DNA from: Mesorhizobium_L sp035547755
GTDB taxonomy: Bacteria; Pseudomonadota; Alphaproteobacteria; Rhizobiales; Rhizobiaceae
Direction: 5' to 3'
Length of the DNA: 64,000 bases
Assembly: GCA_035547755.1 (NCBI GenBank)
Contig: DASZUG010000090.1
Location: 93,166-157,165, forward strand
Shown piece after piece: positions 16,263-25,450 of this stretch; the first letter of the stretch is position 1, and each line of letters begins with the position of its first letter. The notes beneath the pieces were generated by a model that was not told where the DNA came from, did no database searches, and worked only from the letters and a program-made list of their open reading frames with translations. The translations under genes and the position numbers were made by a program.

Positions 16263-18260
16263 ATGCCCCTGCCCGCTCGAAACCTGCTCGATCAGGAAAC
16301 CAGCCCCTATCTGCTCCAGCACAAGGACAATCCCGTCCACTGGCGTGCCTGGACGGCCGATGCACTGAAGGAAGCGCAAGAGCGAAACCGACCTATCCTC
16401 CTCTCGGTCGGTTACGCCGCCTGCCATTGGTGCCATGTCATGGCGCATGAGAGCTTCGAAAATCAAGCCGTGGCCGATGTGATGAACCGCCTCTTCGTCA
16501 ATATCAAGGTCGATCGGGAGGAACGGCCTGACATCGACCAGATCTATATGGCCGCGCTCAATGCAACCGGAGAACAGGGCGGCTGGCCGTTAACCATGTT
16601 CCTCACCCCCGACGCCAAGCCATTTTGGGGCGGAACCTATTTCCCGCCCGAACCGCGCTATGGAAGGGCTGGTTTTGTCCAAGTTCTGGAAGCCATCAGC
16701 AAAGCCTGGGGGGAAAAGAAGGACGAGATCAGCCAAAGCGCGGCCAAGCTCACCGTCTTTGTCGGCCGGCAATTGTCTCCGGAACATCAACCCGCCGCCT
16801 TCAGCGCCGAAAGCCTTCCGCGCCTGGCTGAAGCCATTCAGAGCATGATCGATCCAAAAAAAGGCGGACTGAATGGCGCCCCAAAATTCCCGAACATGCC
16901 TCTGATGTCCACCCTATGGCTCAACTGGCTCGAGAATGGCGACCGACAAAACCGCGACTCGGTCCTGAATACCCTCTCCCATATGCTGAACGGCGGGATT
17001 TACGATCATGTTGGCGGCGGTCTTTGCCGTTATTCGACCGACGCCGATTGGCTCGTGCCGCATTTCGAGAAGATGCTCTATGACAACGCCCAGCTGATCC
17101 GGCTATGCAATTGGGCGTTTGGCGCGACAAAGGAAGAACTGTTTCGGACTCGAATCGAAGATACGATCGGGTGGTTGCTGCGGGAAATGCTCCTCACGGG
17201 CCCGGCCTTCGCGGCGAGCCTCGATGCCGATTCCGGCGGCGAGGAAGGGCGCTTCTATACCTGGACGGACGAAGAGATCGCGGCGGTCCTCGCGGGAGAG
17301 ACAGAGCAATTCCTTCGAAACTATAATCTATCCAAACCGACACAATGGGAAGGCGATCCAATCCTGCATAGGGCGGTGGATGTTTCACGTGAATCCACTT
17401 CCGATCGCCACCTGCTGGAGAAACTGCGCATTGCCCGCGAGCATCGGACGCGTCCCGGACGTGACGACAAAATCCTTGTCGACTGGAATGGCTTGGCCCT
17501 GCGCGCGCTTGTCGAGGCCAGCCGTCTGTTCGGCCGGAATGACTGGCTTGAATCGGCGCAATCCGTCTACCGCTTCATAGGCGGATCGATTGATCCCGCC
17601 GGTCGACTACCGCATTCGATCCGGGATGAAAACCGCCTCTTCCCAGCGATGGCTACGGATTACGCCAGCATGATCAATGCAGCGATCTCGCTCTTCGAAG
17701 CGACGCGGGACAATGACTACCTCACCGACGCTCACAATTGGATGGCGAAGCTTGACGAATGGTATCGTGACGAAAGTGGTAGCGGCTATTACCTCACCGC
17801 TTCCGACAGTGGCGACGTCCCGCTCCGGATCCGCGGCGATACCGATGACGCCGTTCCCTCCGCCAGGGCCCAGATCATCGAAGCGATGGCGCGCCTCGCC
17901 AATGCCACAGGCGCCGAGGATCTGGCGATCCGATGCGAGACGCTTGTCCAGGCGTCGCTCGGGCGGATTGCGAACCGGCAATACGGGCAGGCGGGCATCA
18001 TCAACGCCGCCACACTCGCGGCCAACCCGCACAAACTCCTCCTCGTAGAGGCTGAAAATGCAATATTTATTCCGGTAGCGAATCGGTGTCCCGATCCACG
18101 ACGGGTTGATGTGGTCGTCGGCATCGGCGCGAAAGCCGCAAACCTGCCAGGCAATGTTCTTCCGGACACGACGAGGCCGGGAGCCTGGCTCTGCCGCGAC
18201 CAGGCTTGCCTTCCCCCAATCCATGATCCCGATAAGCTTGAGCAGGCGTTAATGCGCTAA
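16263..18260 (+). CDS. DUF255/YyaL family protein with thioredoxin-like domain
   Basis: A 665-residue cytoplasmic protein related to bacterial YyaL and animal SPATA20. The N-terminal ~170 residues form a thioredoxin-like fold: LLDQETSPYLLQHKDNPVHW, then the C-x-x-C motif in ACHWCHVMAHESF, then KVDREERPDIDQIY. The rest is an (alpha/alpha)6 N-acylglucosamine-epimerase-like barrel with GGIYDHVGGGLCRYSTD, VPHFEKMLYDNAQL and SLDADSGGEEGRFYTWTDEE. The biochemical role of the family is not established. The coding sequence carries a parS-like site at 17381. It is divergent from mnmE. Confidence 0.9.
   Translation: MPLPARNLLDQETSPYLLQHKDNPVHWRAWTADALKEAQERNRPILLSVGYAACHWCHVMAHESFENQAVADVMNRLFVNIKVDREERPDIDQIYMAALNATGEQGGWPLTMFLTPDAKPFWGGTYFPPEPRYGRAGFVQVLEAISKAWGEKKDEISQSAAKLTVFVGRQLSPEHQPAAFSAESLPRLAEAIQSMIDPKKGGLNGAPKFPNMPLMSTLWLNWLENGDRQNRDSVLNTLSHMLNGGIYDHVGGGLCRYSTDADWLVPHFEKMLYDNAQLIRLCNWAFGATKEELFRTRIEDTIGWLLREMLLTGPAFAASLDADSGGEEGRFYTWTDEEIAAVLAGETEQFLRNYNLSKPTQWEGDPILHRAVDVSRESTSDRHLLEKLRIAREHRTRPGRDDKILVDWNGLALRALVEASRLFGRNDWLESAQSVYRFIGGSIDPAGRLPHSIRDENRLFPAMATDYASMINAAISLFEATRDNDYLTDAHNWMAKLDEWYRDESGSGYYLTASDSGDVPLRIRGDTDDAVPSARAQIIEAMARLANATGAEDLAIRCETLVQASLGRIANRQYGQAGIINAATLAANPHKLLLVEAENAIFIPVANRCPDPRRVDVVVGIGAKAANLPGNVLPDTTRPGAWLCRDQACLPPIHDPDKLEQALMR
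17381..17396 (+). promoter_or_regulatory. parS-like site inside the DUF255 gene
   Basis: TGTTTCACGTGAATCC has two mismatches to parS, both in the last half-site positions; the core TTTCACGTGAA is intact. It codes for V-S-R-E-S in the protein. Confidence 0.7.
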
Positions 18261-18371
18261 ATCGCCTATGCGAACATAAAGAGAACAAACTATCATTGAG
18301 CGGTGTGATAATGGCGTCGCTCTGAATGACAAGCGGCAGAACCTATTCGATCAGACTAACCGCATACCGCA

Positions 18372-19637
18372 TCAGGTGTTCATCGAATCGAAGAAGTCGG
18401 AGTTCGATTTGGTCTGCTTGAGCTTGTCGATCAGGAACTCGATCGCATCCGTGGTTCCCATCGGAGCCAGAATACGGCGCAAGACGAAGATCTTCTGCAA
18501 GTCGGCCCTCGGGATGAGCAAATCTTCCTTGCGCGTGCCCGACTTCAGAATATCCATCGATGGGAAGATGCGCTTGTCCGCGACCTTGCGGTCGAGAACG
18601 ATCTCGGAATTTCCTGTTCCCTTGAACTCCTCGAAAATGACTTCGTCCATGCGGCTACCGGTATCGATAAGCGCGGTGGCTATGATCGTCAGCGAGCCGC
18701 CTTCCTCGATATTGCGGGCCGCGCCGAAGAAACGCTTCGGTCGCTGGAGCGCATTCGCATCGACACCGCCGGTCAAAACCTTTCCGGAAGAGGGCACGAC
18801 GGTGTTATAAGCGCGGCCGAGACGCGTGATGGAATCGAGCAGGATGACCACGTCCCTGCCATGCTCGACCAACCGCTTCGCCTTCTCGATCACCATTTCC
18901 GCGACCTGGACGTGGCGCACGGCCGGTTCGTCGAAGGTCGAGGAAATCACCTCGCCCTTCACCGAGCGCTGCATGTCCGTCACTTCCTCCGGCCGCTCGT
19001 CGATCAGGAGAACGATCAGAAAGCACTCGGGGTGATTGGACGTGATCGAATGCGCGATGTTCTGCAGGAGGACGGTCTTGCCGGTCCTTGGCGGCGCGAC
19101 GATCAGACCGCGCTGTCCCTTTCCGAGCGGCGCCACGAGGTCGATCACGCGTGCCGAAAGATCCTTGGTCGTCGGGTTCTCGACCTCCATCTTCAGACGC
19201 TCGTTCGGATAGAGCGGCGTGAGGTTGTCGAAATGGATCTTGTGACGAATTTTTTCGGGGTCTTCAAAATTGATCGTGTTGACTTTGAGGAGGGCGAAAT
19301 AGCGCTCGCCCTCCTTGGGTCCGCGAATGGGTCCTTCCACCGTATCGCCGCTCTTCAGCGAAAAGCGTCGGATCTGAGAGGGCGAAATGTAAATATCGTC
19401 CGGGCCGGGAAGATAGTTCGCATTGGCCGAACGCAGAAAGCCGAAGCCGTCCTGGAGGACCTCAACCACGCCTTCCCCGACGATCTCCGTTTCCTGCATC
19501 GCGAGCTTTTTCAGGATCGCGAACATGAGTTCCTGTTTGCGCAGAACGCTCGCATTCTCGACCTCGAGCGATTCGGCAAAAGCGATGAGATCGGTCGGAG
19601 TCTTGCTCTTGAGTTCCTGTAGTTTCATTTCCTGCAT
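18372..19637 (-). CDS. rho: Transcription termination factor Rho
   Basis: A hexameric RNA-dependent ATPase that ends transcription. From the ATG that gives MQEMKLQELKSKTPTDLIAF it has about 421 residues, the usual alphaproteobacterial length. The cold-shock-like RNA-binding domain contains GFGFLRSANANYLPGPDDIY. The ATPase core has Walker A APPRTGKTVLLQ, Walker B VVILLDSITR and the Q-loop/R-loop around GGVDANALQRPKRFFGAARN. The frame is open to a TTG at 19712, but the extra 25 residues do not resemble Rho. It lies downstream of hemE and hemJ on the same strand. Confidence 0.96.
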   Translation of the reverse strand: MQEMKLQELKSKTPTDLIAFAESLEVENASVLRKQELMFAILKKLAMQETEIVGEGVVEVLQDGFGFLRSANANYLPGPDDIYISPSQIRRFSLKSGDTVEGPIRGPKEGERYFALLKVNTINFEDPEKIRHKIHFDNLTPLYPNERLKMEVENPTTKDLSARVIDLVAPLGKGQRGLIVAPPRTGKTVLLQNIAHSITSNHPECFLIVLLIDERPEEVTDMQRSVKGEVISSTFDEPAVRHVQVAEMVIEKAKRLVEHGRDVVILLDSITRLGRAYNTVVPSSGKVLTGGVDANALQRPKRFFGAARNIEEGGSLTIIATALIDTGSRMDEVIFEEFKGTGNSEIVLDRKVADKRIFPSMDILKSGTRKEDLLIPRADLQKIFVLRRILAPMGTTDAIEFLIDKLKQTKSNSDFFDSMNT

Positions 19638-19785
19638 GATGCGGGCTCTGTGCGGTACGAGATGGGGATGAGCGAAAGCCTGCTGCGGTATGAGGGAAAA
19701 ATGCAGAAGCAACGCTGGAAAGGAGAGGGCGACTTCATACCGTTCTCCCGCCGAAAGGGCAATACGCGTTTTGCAGTCGCCTTGC

Positions 19786-20334
19786 TCAGAACGGCTTTAC
19801 GATCACCATCACGACGATGACGATCATCAGCAATGTGGGAATTTCGTTCATCAAGCGCCAGTGCCTTGATGATTTTTTGTTGCGGTCCTCGTTGAACGCC
19901 CGCACGGCGCTGGAAAAATAGCCATGCAAGGCAGACAAGGCGATGACCGCGGCGAGTTTGACGTGAAGCCAGCCAGCCGAAAACCAGTGGCCGTCCCATG
20001 CCAGCCAGAGGCCGAAGACCCATGTCACGATCATCGCTGGGTTGATGATCGCCCTGAGCAGGCGTCGTTCCATCACCTTGAAGGTTTCCGATTGTGGCGA
20101 TCCCGGCTCGACTTCCGCATGATAGACGAACAATCGGGGCAGGTAGAGCATCCCCGCCATCCATGAAATCACGGCGATGACGTGAATGGCTTTTGCCCAG
20201 GGATAGAAGCCCGAGGGGTTGATATAGAAGAGCAGCCCGGCAAGAACGAGAAAAATGACAAGGGCGACTGCGGCGCGCAACATCGCGCTGCGGCCGCTGC
20301 CATGGCGCTTGTCAAGGACGAGCTTTTCCGACAT
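19786..20334 (-). CDS. hemJ: Protoporphyrinogen oxidase HemJ
   Basis: A 182-residue inner-membrane protein with four or five membrane segments, of the family that oxidises protoporphyrinogen IX in most alphaproteobacteria. Landmarks are WAKAIHVIAVISWMAGMLYL (conserved His and Trp) and LPRLFVYHAEVEPGS, with a conserved WLHVKL later. It starts one base after the hemE stop on the same strand, so two heme-synthesis steps are joined in an operon. The family identity rests on motif and context. Confidence 0.9.
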   Translation of the reverse strand: MSEKLVLDKRHGSGRSAMLRAAVALVIFLVLAGLLFYINPSGFYPWAKAIHVIAVISWMAGMLYLPRLFVYHAEVEPGSPQSETFKVMERRLLRAIINPAMIVTWVFGLWLAWDGHWFSAGWLHVKLAAVIALSALHGYFSSAVRAFNEDRNKKSSRHWRLMNEIPTLLMIVIVVMVIVKPF

Positions 20335-21387
20335 TCAGGGCTCCGCCTGCCGTACGCGATCGATCATCATCCTGACATTCTCCAAAGGCGTTTCCGGCAA
20401 TATGCCATGCCCAAGATTGAAGATGTGAGGACCTTCCGCGAAGGCTTTTACAATCCGGTCAACGCCCTCATCAAGCGCCTTGCCGCCCGCGAACAATCGC
20501 AACGGATCGAGATTCCCCTGAATAGCGCCTTCATTTTGCAGCCTCCTCCCATCCGCGAGCGGATAGGTCCAATCGAGCCCGAGAGCGGTGAGGTCGGTCT
20601 TCTTGCGATACGATCCATAAAACATCCCCGCGCCCCTTGGAAATCCGATGATCGGGACATCCGGATATTTCGCCCTGACGTCCGAGACGATCCGTTTCAC
20701 CGGAGCGATGCAGCACATCTCGAAAAGATCCTCGTCGAGTACGCCCGCCCAGGAATCGAATATCTGCACGGCGTCGGCGCCCGCTTCGATCTGCCTTATG
20801 AGATAGCCCGCAGAATATTGCGCCAAAAGATCGAGAAGCCGCCGCATCAGGTCAGGCTCGCGATAAGCCAGAAGCCGGGCCGGCGCCTGGTCGGGCGTTC
20901 CCTGTCCGGCGATCATATAGGTCGCCACGGTCCAGGGCGCGCCGCAAAAGCCGATCAGCGTCACCGCATCTGGTAGTTCCTCCCTAAGCCGTCCGACGGT
21001 CTCATAGACCGGCGCCAGATTCACGTGAAACATTTCGCCATCGAGCTTCGGAATATCACCCGGCGAAATCGGCTCCATCCTCGGTCCGGCACCCTCCTCG
21101 AATCGCAATTTCCGGCCGAGAGCATGCGGAACGACCAGAATATCGGAAAAGAGAATGGCCGCGTCGAACCCAAAGCGTCTGATCGGCTGCAGCGTCACCT
21201 CGACGGCAAGATCGGGAGAATAGCAGAGATCAAGAAAGCTCCCCGCCTTCTCTCGCAAAGCCCTGTATTCCGGCAGATAGCGGCCGGCCTGGCGCATCAG
21301 CCAGATCGGCGGGGGAAAGACAGCTTCTCCTCTTAGCACATCGAGGGCAGGGCGACCGGATATCAATGTAAGGGCTCCAATCTTCAA
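20335..21387 (-). CDS. hemE: Uroporphyrinogen decarboxylase
   Basis: A 350-residue cytosolic enzyme that removes four acetate carboxyls from uroporphyrinogen III to give coproporphyrinogen III. The N-terminal signature PIWLMRQAGRYLPEYRALR contains the two substrate-binding arginines; FSDILVVPHALG has the catalytic Asp; GFCGAPWTVATYM is the second UroD signature. Length is normal. Its start faces the probable origin. The codons for M-F-H-V-N-L contain a parS-like site. Confidence 0.97.
   Translation of the reverse strand: MKIGALTLISGRPALDVLRGEAVFPPPIWLMRQAGRYLPEYRALREKAGSFLDLCYSPDLAVEVTLQPIRRFGFDAAILFSDILVVPHALGRKLRFEEGAGPRMEPISPGDIPKLDGEMFHVNLAPVYETVGRLREELPDAVTLIGFCGAPWTVATYMIAGQGTPDQAPARLLAYREPDLMRRLLDLLAQYSAGYLIRQIEAGADAVQIFDSWAGVLDEDLFEMCCIAPVKRIVSDVRAKYPDVPIIGFPRGAGMFYGSYRKKTDLTALGLDWTYPLADGRRLQNEGAIQGNLDPLRLFAGGKALDEGVDRIVKAFAEGPHIFNLGHGILPETPLENVRMMIDRVRQAEP
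21017..21032 (-). promoter_or_regulatory. parS-like site inside hemE
   Basis: Read on the minus strand it is TGTTTCACGTGAATCT, two mismatches from parS, with the same intact core as the site at 17381. It is the site nearest to the probable origin, about 370 bases away. Confidence 0.7.
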
Positions 21388-21756
21388 TAAATCAAATCAT
21401 AGAGAATCTATTTTCTGATTCTACGACTCTGTTGGAATCGGTAATTCTTCGCTGCGCACGATCCGGTTGGATTCCTTTCCGGCAGGATCCGGGCTGCAGA
21501 AAATCACAGCCTGTGAAGTGTTTTCGGGATAGCGCCAAAAGATGAACGTTTCGAGGCGGTTACAAAGGGGGAGCAGGGAAGGTGACGAAAGAACGGATGT
21601 GGACAGGCGATCTTTCCCCCGAAATCATCCACAGCACGGACGCGCTTTCCCTCTGGGAGGGAATTGTGAATAAAGAGAGGGTTTTGAACTGGCCCTGTCC
21701 CAATCCTGATTTTTACCGCCGGGATATCCACACAAGCCACAGGATGCGGAAACGCT
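21388..21756. other. Probable chromosomal replication origin (oriC)
   Basis: This 369-base gene-free gap lies between hemE and ppsR, the place of oriC in Caulobacter and many other alphaproteobacteria. DnaA-box-like 9-mers are visible: TGTGGACAG (21599), TCATCCACA (21625), TGTGAATAA (21665), ATATCCACA (21724) and TGTGAATAG (21756), each one or two mismatches from TTATCCACA or its complement. An AT-rich patch (21380-21425) next to hemE could be the unwinding element. Five GANTC sites (21404, 21417, 21425, 21435, 21470) would be CcrM methylation sites. parS-like sites lie nearby. No box matches the consensus perfectly. Confidence 0.75.
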
Positions 21757-22575
21757 GTGAATAGAGCGCAAAGTTTTTTTCATCTGCATTTGATTTCCGA
21801 TGCGACGGGAGAGACGCTACTCGCGGCCGGGCGCGCTTCGGCCGCGCAATACAAGGATGCGCGCGCCATCGAACATATCTATCCCCTCATCCGCACCGAG
21901 CGCCAATTGGAAAAGGTGCTGGAAGAGATCGACCTGGAGCCGGGCATCGTGCTTTATACGATGGTGGACCAGACGCTTTCCCGCATGATCGATGAGCGCT
22001 GCATGGCCATGGGCCTGCCCTGCGTCTCCGTTCTCGAGCCTGTCCTTACCGTGTTCCAGTCCTATCTGGGGACGCCGGCCGGCCGGCGGGTCGGTGCGCA
22101 GCATGTGCTCGATGCGGATTATTTCCGCCGCATCGATGCGCTCAATTTCACGATGGAGCACGATGACGGCCAGATGCCGGAAGATGCCGAGGATGCCGAC
22201 ATCGTTCTGGTCGGTATTTCCCGTACCTCGAAAACGCCGACAAGCATCTATCTCGCCAATCGCGGCATCAAGACGGCCAACATCCCGATCGTGCTGGGCG
22301 TGCCCATACCCGAAGCAATCGTCAAGGCCAGGCACCCGCTTGTCGTCGGTCTCGTAGCTTCGGCCGAACGCATTTCGCAAGTTCGCCAACACAGGGTGCT
22401 CGGCAGCGAGGAAGACGATTTTTCCGCCTATACGGACCGGTCGAGCATCAATGAGGAACTCACTTATGCACGCCGGATATGCACCCGGAACGGCTGGCCG
22501 ATGATCGACGTGACGCGTCGCTCGATCGAGGAGACGGCGGCTGCGATCGTTGCCCTCAAAAGCAAGGCGCGATAG
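21757..22575 (+). CDS. ppsR: Pyruvate, phosphate dikinase regulatory protein (DUF299 family)
   Basis: A 272-residue bifunctional ADP-dependent kinase/Pi-dependent pyrophosphorylase that switches pyruvate,phosphate dikinase or PEP synthase off and on. The start is a GTG; the N-terminus FFHLHLISDATGETL is the family signature. The P-loop-like GISRTSKTPTSIYLANRG lies near residue 153, and RLGSEEDDF-like and SINEELTYAR segments follow. It directly adjoins the probable origin and runs away from it, as in other alphaproteobacteria. The target enzyme is not in the window. Confidence 0.93.
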   Translation: MNRAQSFFHLHLISDATGETLLAAGRASAAQYKDARAIEHIYPLIRTERQLEKVLEEIDLEPGIVLYTMVDQTLSRMIDERCMAMGLPCVSVLEPVLTVFQSYLGTPAGRRVGAQHVLDADYFRRIDALNFTMEHDDGQMPEDAEDADIVLVGISRTSKTPTSIYLANRGIKTANIPIVLGVPIPEAIVKARHPLVVGLVASAERISQVRQHRVLGSEEDDFSAYTDRSSINEELTYARRICTRNGWPMIDVTRRSIEETAAAIVALKSKAR

Positions 22576-22651
22576 GGAAGCCGAAATCGCATCGTCGGCG
22601 TCGCTCGCGGGCGAATTCATGAAAGCGGTGATTTGCCAAAGGATTTTTGCA

Positions 22652-23251
22652 ATGGCTGCTGATCTGGTTCTGGCGTCGGGAAGCCCGCATCGTCAAAAGA
22701 TGCTCAAGGATGCCGGCTTGCATTTCCGCGTGATCAAACCCGTTATCGACGAGCGCGCCGTGGAAAGCACTGTTGCCGACACCGGGGTGACGCCGGAAGA
22801 ACTCGCTCTTATACTCGCGGAAGCGAAAGCTCTCGATGTCAGCGAACGCTCTCCCGATGCCCTTGTGATCGGCGCCGACCAGACCCTGTCCCTCGATGAC
22901 AGGCTTTTTCATAAGCCGGCGGATATGGACGCGGCGCGACGCCATCTCCTGACCCTATCCGGCAAGACACATCATCTCAATTCGGCATTCGCCCTTGCCC
23001 GCTACGGGCGAACGATCAAGCGGCATACAGAGATAGCGCGAATGACGATGCGAAAGCTTGATCCGGCCTTTATCGGCCGGTATTTGGCGCGGGTCGGAGG
23101 AAAGGCGCTGACAAGCGTCGGCGCCTACCAGATCGAAGGCGAGGGCATCCAGCTTTTCGATCGGATCGAAGGCGATTATTTCACCATCGTCGGCCTGCCG
23201 CTCCTGCCCCTGCTGGCCTGCCTGCGTGAGGAAGGCGCGATCAATGGCTGA
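22652..23251 (+). CDS. maf: Maf-like nucleotide pyrophosphatase
   Basis: A 199-residue house-cleaning enzyme that hydrolyses non-canonical nucleoside triphosphates. The N-terminal LVLASGSPHRQKMLKDAGL carries the invariant S-x-S-P/R motif; GADQTLSLDDRLFHKP and ALTSVGAYQIEGEGIQLF are also conserved. The ATG at 22652 is chosen because AAAGGA precedes it and the signature follows at once; upstream in-frame starts at 22550 and 22619 are less likely. It overlaps aroE by 8 bases and belongs to a maf-aroE-coaE-dnaQ operon. Confidence 0.93.
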   Translation: MAADLVLASGSPHRQKMLKDAGLHFRVIKPVIDERAVESTVADTGVTPEELALILAEAKALDVSERSPDALVIGADQTLSLDDRLFHKPADMDAARRHLLTLSGKTHHLNSAFALARYGRTIKRHTEIARMTMRKLDPAFIGRYLARVGGKALTSVGAYQIEGEGIQLFDRIEGDYFTIVGLPLLPLLACLREEGAING

Positions 23252-24086
23252 AACGATGAGGCGCGCCTTCGTCTGCGGCCATCCGGTCGCGCATTCACGC
23301 TCGCCGCTCATCCACAATTATTGGCTGAGGCAATTGGGGCTTTCCGGCACCTATGAAAGGATCGACGTTCCGCCGGAGGAGTTCGGGATATTCGTGCGCG
23401 ATTTCTCCCGAATGGGATTTGTCGGTGGGAATGTCACCCTGCCGCACAAGGAAGCAGCTTTTTCCCTTGTGTCGGAAGTCGACGCGGCCGCCCGGCTGAT
23501 CGGCGCCGTGAATACGCTATGGCTGGAAGAGGGAATGCTTCATGGAACGAACACCGACGCCCCCGGCTTCCTGGCGAATCTGGATGATCAGGCGCCGCAA
23601 TGGCGCCGCGCAAGGGCAGCAACCGTTCTTGGTGCGGGTGGCGCAGCGCGGGCGATCCTCTATGCCCTCAAAGAAAGCGGAATGGACAATATCAGGATCG
23701 TCAACCGCACATTGGCAAGGGCCGTCGATCTGGCGAAAAGGTTCGCGCCCGGACCGACCGCGCATGGCTGGGACGAACTGCCCCTACTCCTCAAGGAAAC
23801 GGATCTCCTCGTCAACACCACATCGCTCGGGATGGAAGATACAAGCGGATCGGATTTCGACCTGGCCGCCTTGCCTCGGCACGCCGTAGTGACGGACATC
23901 GTCTACGTCCCGCTCGAAACGCCGCTCCTGCGTGAAGCGCGGTTGCACGGCCTCGCTACGGTGGACGGGCTCGGCATGCTGCTTCACCAGGCGGTTCCGG
24001 GCTTTACCCGCTGGTTTGGCAGGAAACCCGAAGTTACCGAGGAATTGAGGAAACTGGTCATCGCCGATCTGGAGACGAGAAAGTGA
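23244..24086 (+). CDS. aroE: Shikimate dehydrogenase
   Basis: A 280-residue NADPH enzyme that reduces 3-dehydroshikimate to shikimate. The shikimate-binding motif is HSRSPLIHNYW (residues ~16-26), the catalytic Lys lies in NVTLPHKEAAF, and the NADP loop is VLGAGGAARAILYALKE with the following NRT motif binding the phosphate. The ATG at 23244 sits inside the end of maf. The stop overlaps coaE's GTG by 4 bases. Confidence 0.95.
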   Translation: MAETMRRAFVCGHPVAHSRSPLIHNYWLRQLGLSGTYERIDVPPEEFGIFVRDFSRMGFVGGNVTLPHKEAAFSLVSEVDAAARLIGAVNTLWLEEGMLHGTNTDAPGFLANLDDQAPQWRRARAATVLGAGGAARAILYALKESGMDNIRIVNRTLARAVDLAKRFAPGPTAHGWDELPLLLKETDLLVNTTSLGMEDTSGSDFDLAALPRHAVVTDIVYVPLETPLLREARLHGLATVDGLGMLLHQAVPGFTRWFGRKPEVTEELRKLVIADLETRK

Positions 24087-24679
24087 TCATCCTCGGACTC
24101 ACCGGCTCGATCGGTATGGGGAAATCGACCACAGCCCGGATGTTCATCGAAGCAGGGGTGCCGGTGCATGATTCGGACGAAACCGTTCACAGGCTCTATT
24201 CCGGCAAGGCAGCGCCGCTGATCGAGAAGGAATTTCCAGGTACCGTCATCGATGGCGTCGTCGATCGCGCCAGGCTCGCTGCCGCGGTCCTCGGCGATGC
24301 TGCTGCCTTGAAGAAGCTCGAAGCGATCGTCCATCCTCTGGTCCGGGAGGATGAGAAGTCATTTCTCGCCAGGCATCGCGCCGCCGGCGCCGCGCTCGTC
24401 GTCCTCGACATCCCTCTTCTCTTCGAGGTCAAGGCCACGGATCGGGTCGACAAGGTCCTTGTCGTGACGGCACAGCTGGACGTTCAACGCCAACGCGTGC
24501 TTGCACGGCCAGGGATGACCGAAGGGAAGTTCGAGGCAATCCTGGCGAAGCAGATTCCGGACGAGGAAAAGAGACGCCTCGCGGATTACGTAATCGACAC
24601 GGGCGGGGGCATGGACGCGGCCGAAAAGGCGGTCCGCGCAGTTGTCGCTGAGTTGACAGGTAATCCCCCGATTTCCTGA
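24083..24679 (+). CDS. coaE: Dephospho-CoA kinase
   Basis: A 198-residue P-loop kinase for the last step of coenzyme A synthesis. Walker A GLTGSIGMGKSTTARMF is at residues 5-21. HDSDETVHRLYSG has the substrate-binding Asp, and VLDIPLLFEVKATDRVDKVL is the family block. It starts with GTG overlapping the aroE stop and has normal length. Confidence 0.95.
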   Translation: MIILGLTGSIGMGKSTTARMFIEAGVPVHDSDETVHRLYSGKAAPLIEKEFPGTVIDGVVDRARLAAAVLGDAAALKKLEAIVHPLVREDEKSFLARHRAAGAALVVLDIPLLFEVKATDRVDKVLVVTAQLDVQRQRVLARPGMTEGKFEAILAKQIPDEEKRRLADYVIDTGGGMDAAEKAVRAVVAELTGNPPIS

Positions 24680-24745
24680 CAAGTGGCGGCGCCGCAATCT
24701 TGCCAAGGAAGTCTCAGGCGGCCAACCTGTTTCCGGAGCGACTCA

Positions 24746-25450
24746 ATGCGCGAAATCATTTTCGACACGGAAACCACCGGCCTCGACCCGAGGGAGGATC
24801 GAGTGATCGAGATCGGCGGCGTGGAACTCGTCAACCGTTTCCCGACCGGCCGCAGCTTTCACGTCTATATCAACCCGCAGGGCCGTGAAGTGCATGCCGA
24901 GGCGCTGGCGGTGCACGGGATCAGCAATGCCGATCTGGCCGACAAGCCCATCTTCGATGATATCGTCGCGGAGTTCATGGCCTTTATCGACGGCGCGCAT
25001 CTGGTCGCCCATAACGCGACTTTCGACATCAATTTCATCAATGCGGAGTTCGCCAGGCTTGGTCATTCGGCGATTACGGCCGAGCGCGTCATCGACACGC
25101 TGCTCATCGCGCGGCGCAAGCATCCGATGGGGCCGAATTCTCTCGATGCGCTTTGCCGGCGCTACGGCATAGACAATGCCCGCCGCACCAAGCACGGCGC
25201 ACTGCTCGATTCCGAACTCCTGTCGGAAGTCTATATCGAGCTGATCGGCGGCAAGCAGGCGGCGCTCGGCCTCGAAGTCGCGGAGCGGATCACGGTCGAG
25301 CAGACAGAGGTGGAAACCACGATCATCGCGGTTGCCGCGCGTCCAACGCCGCTTCCGCCCCGGTTGAGCGAAACAGAAATCGCGGCCCATCGCGCACTGA
25401 TCGAGGGACTTGGCGAAGCCTCTATCTGGTCGAAGATCGCATTAGATTAG
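24746..25450 (+). CDS. dnaQ: DNA polymerase III epsilon subunit (proofreading exonuclease)
   Basis: A 234-residue 3'-5' exonuclease of the replicative polymerase. The DEDDh active site is visible: Exo I FDTETTGLDP at residues 5-14, Exo II LVAHNATFDINFIN near 90, and Exo III HGALLDSELLSEVY near 150 with the catalytic His and Asp. The C-terminal tail that contacts the alpha subunit is present. The ATG at 24746 is chosen over the GTG at 24683 because the conserved sequence starts there. The stop codon overlaps a palindromic repeat. Confidence 0.95.
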   Translation: MREIIFDTETTGLDPREDRVIEIGGVELVNRFPTGRSFHVYINPQGREVHAEALAVHGISNADLADKPIFDDIVAEFMAFIDGAHLVAHNATFDINFINAEFARLGHSAITAERVIDTLLIARRKHPMGPNSLDALCRRYGIDNARRTKHGALLDSELLSEVYIELIGGKQAALGLEVAERITVEQTEVETTIIAVAARPTPLPPRLSETEIAAHRALIEGLGEASIWSKIALD

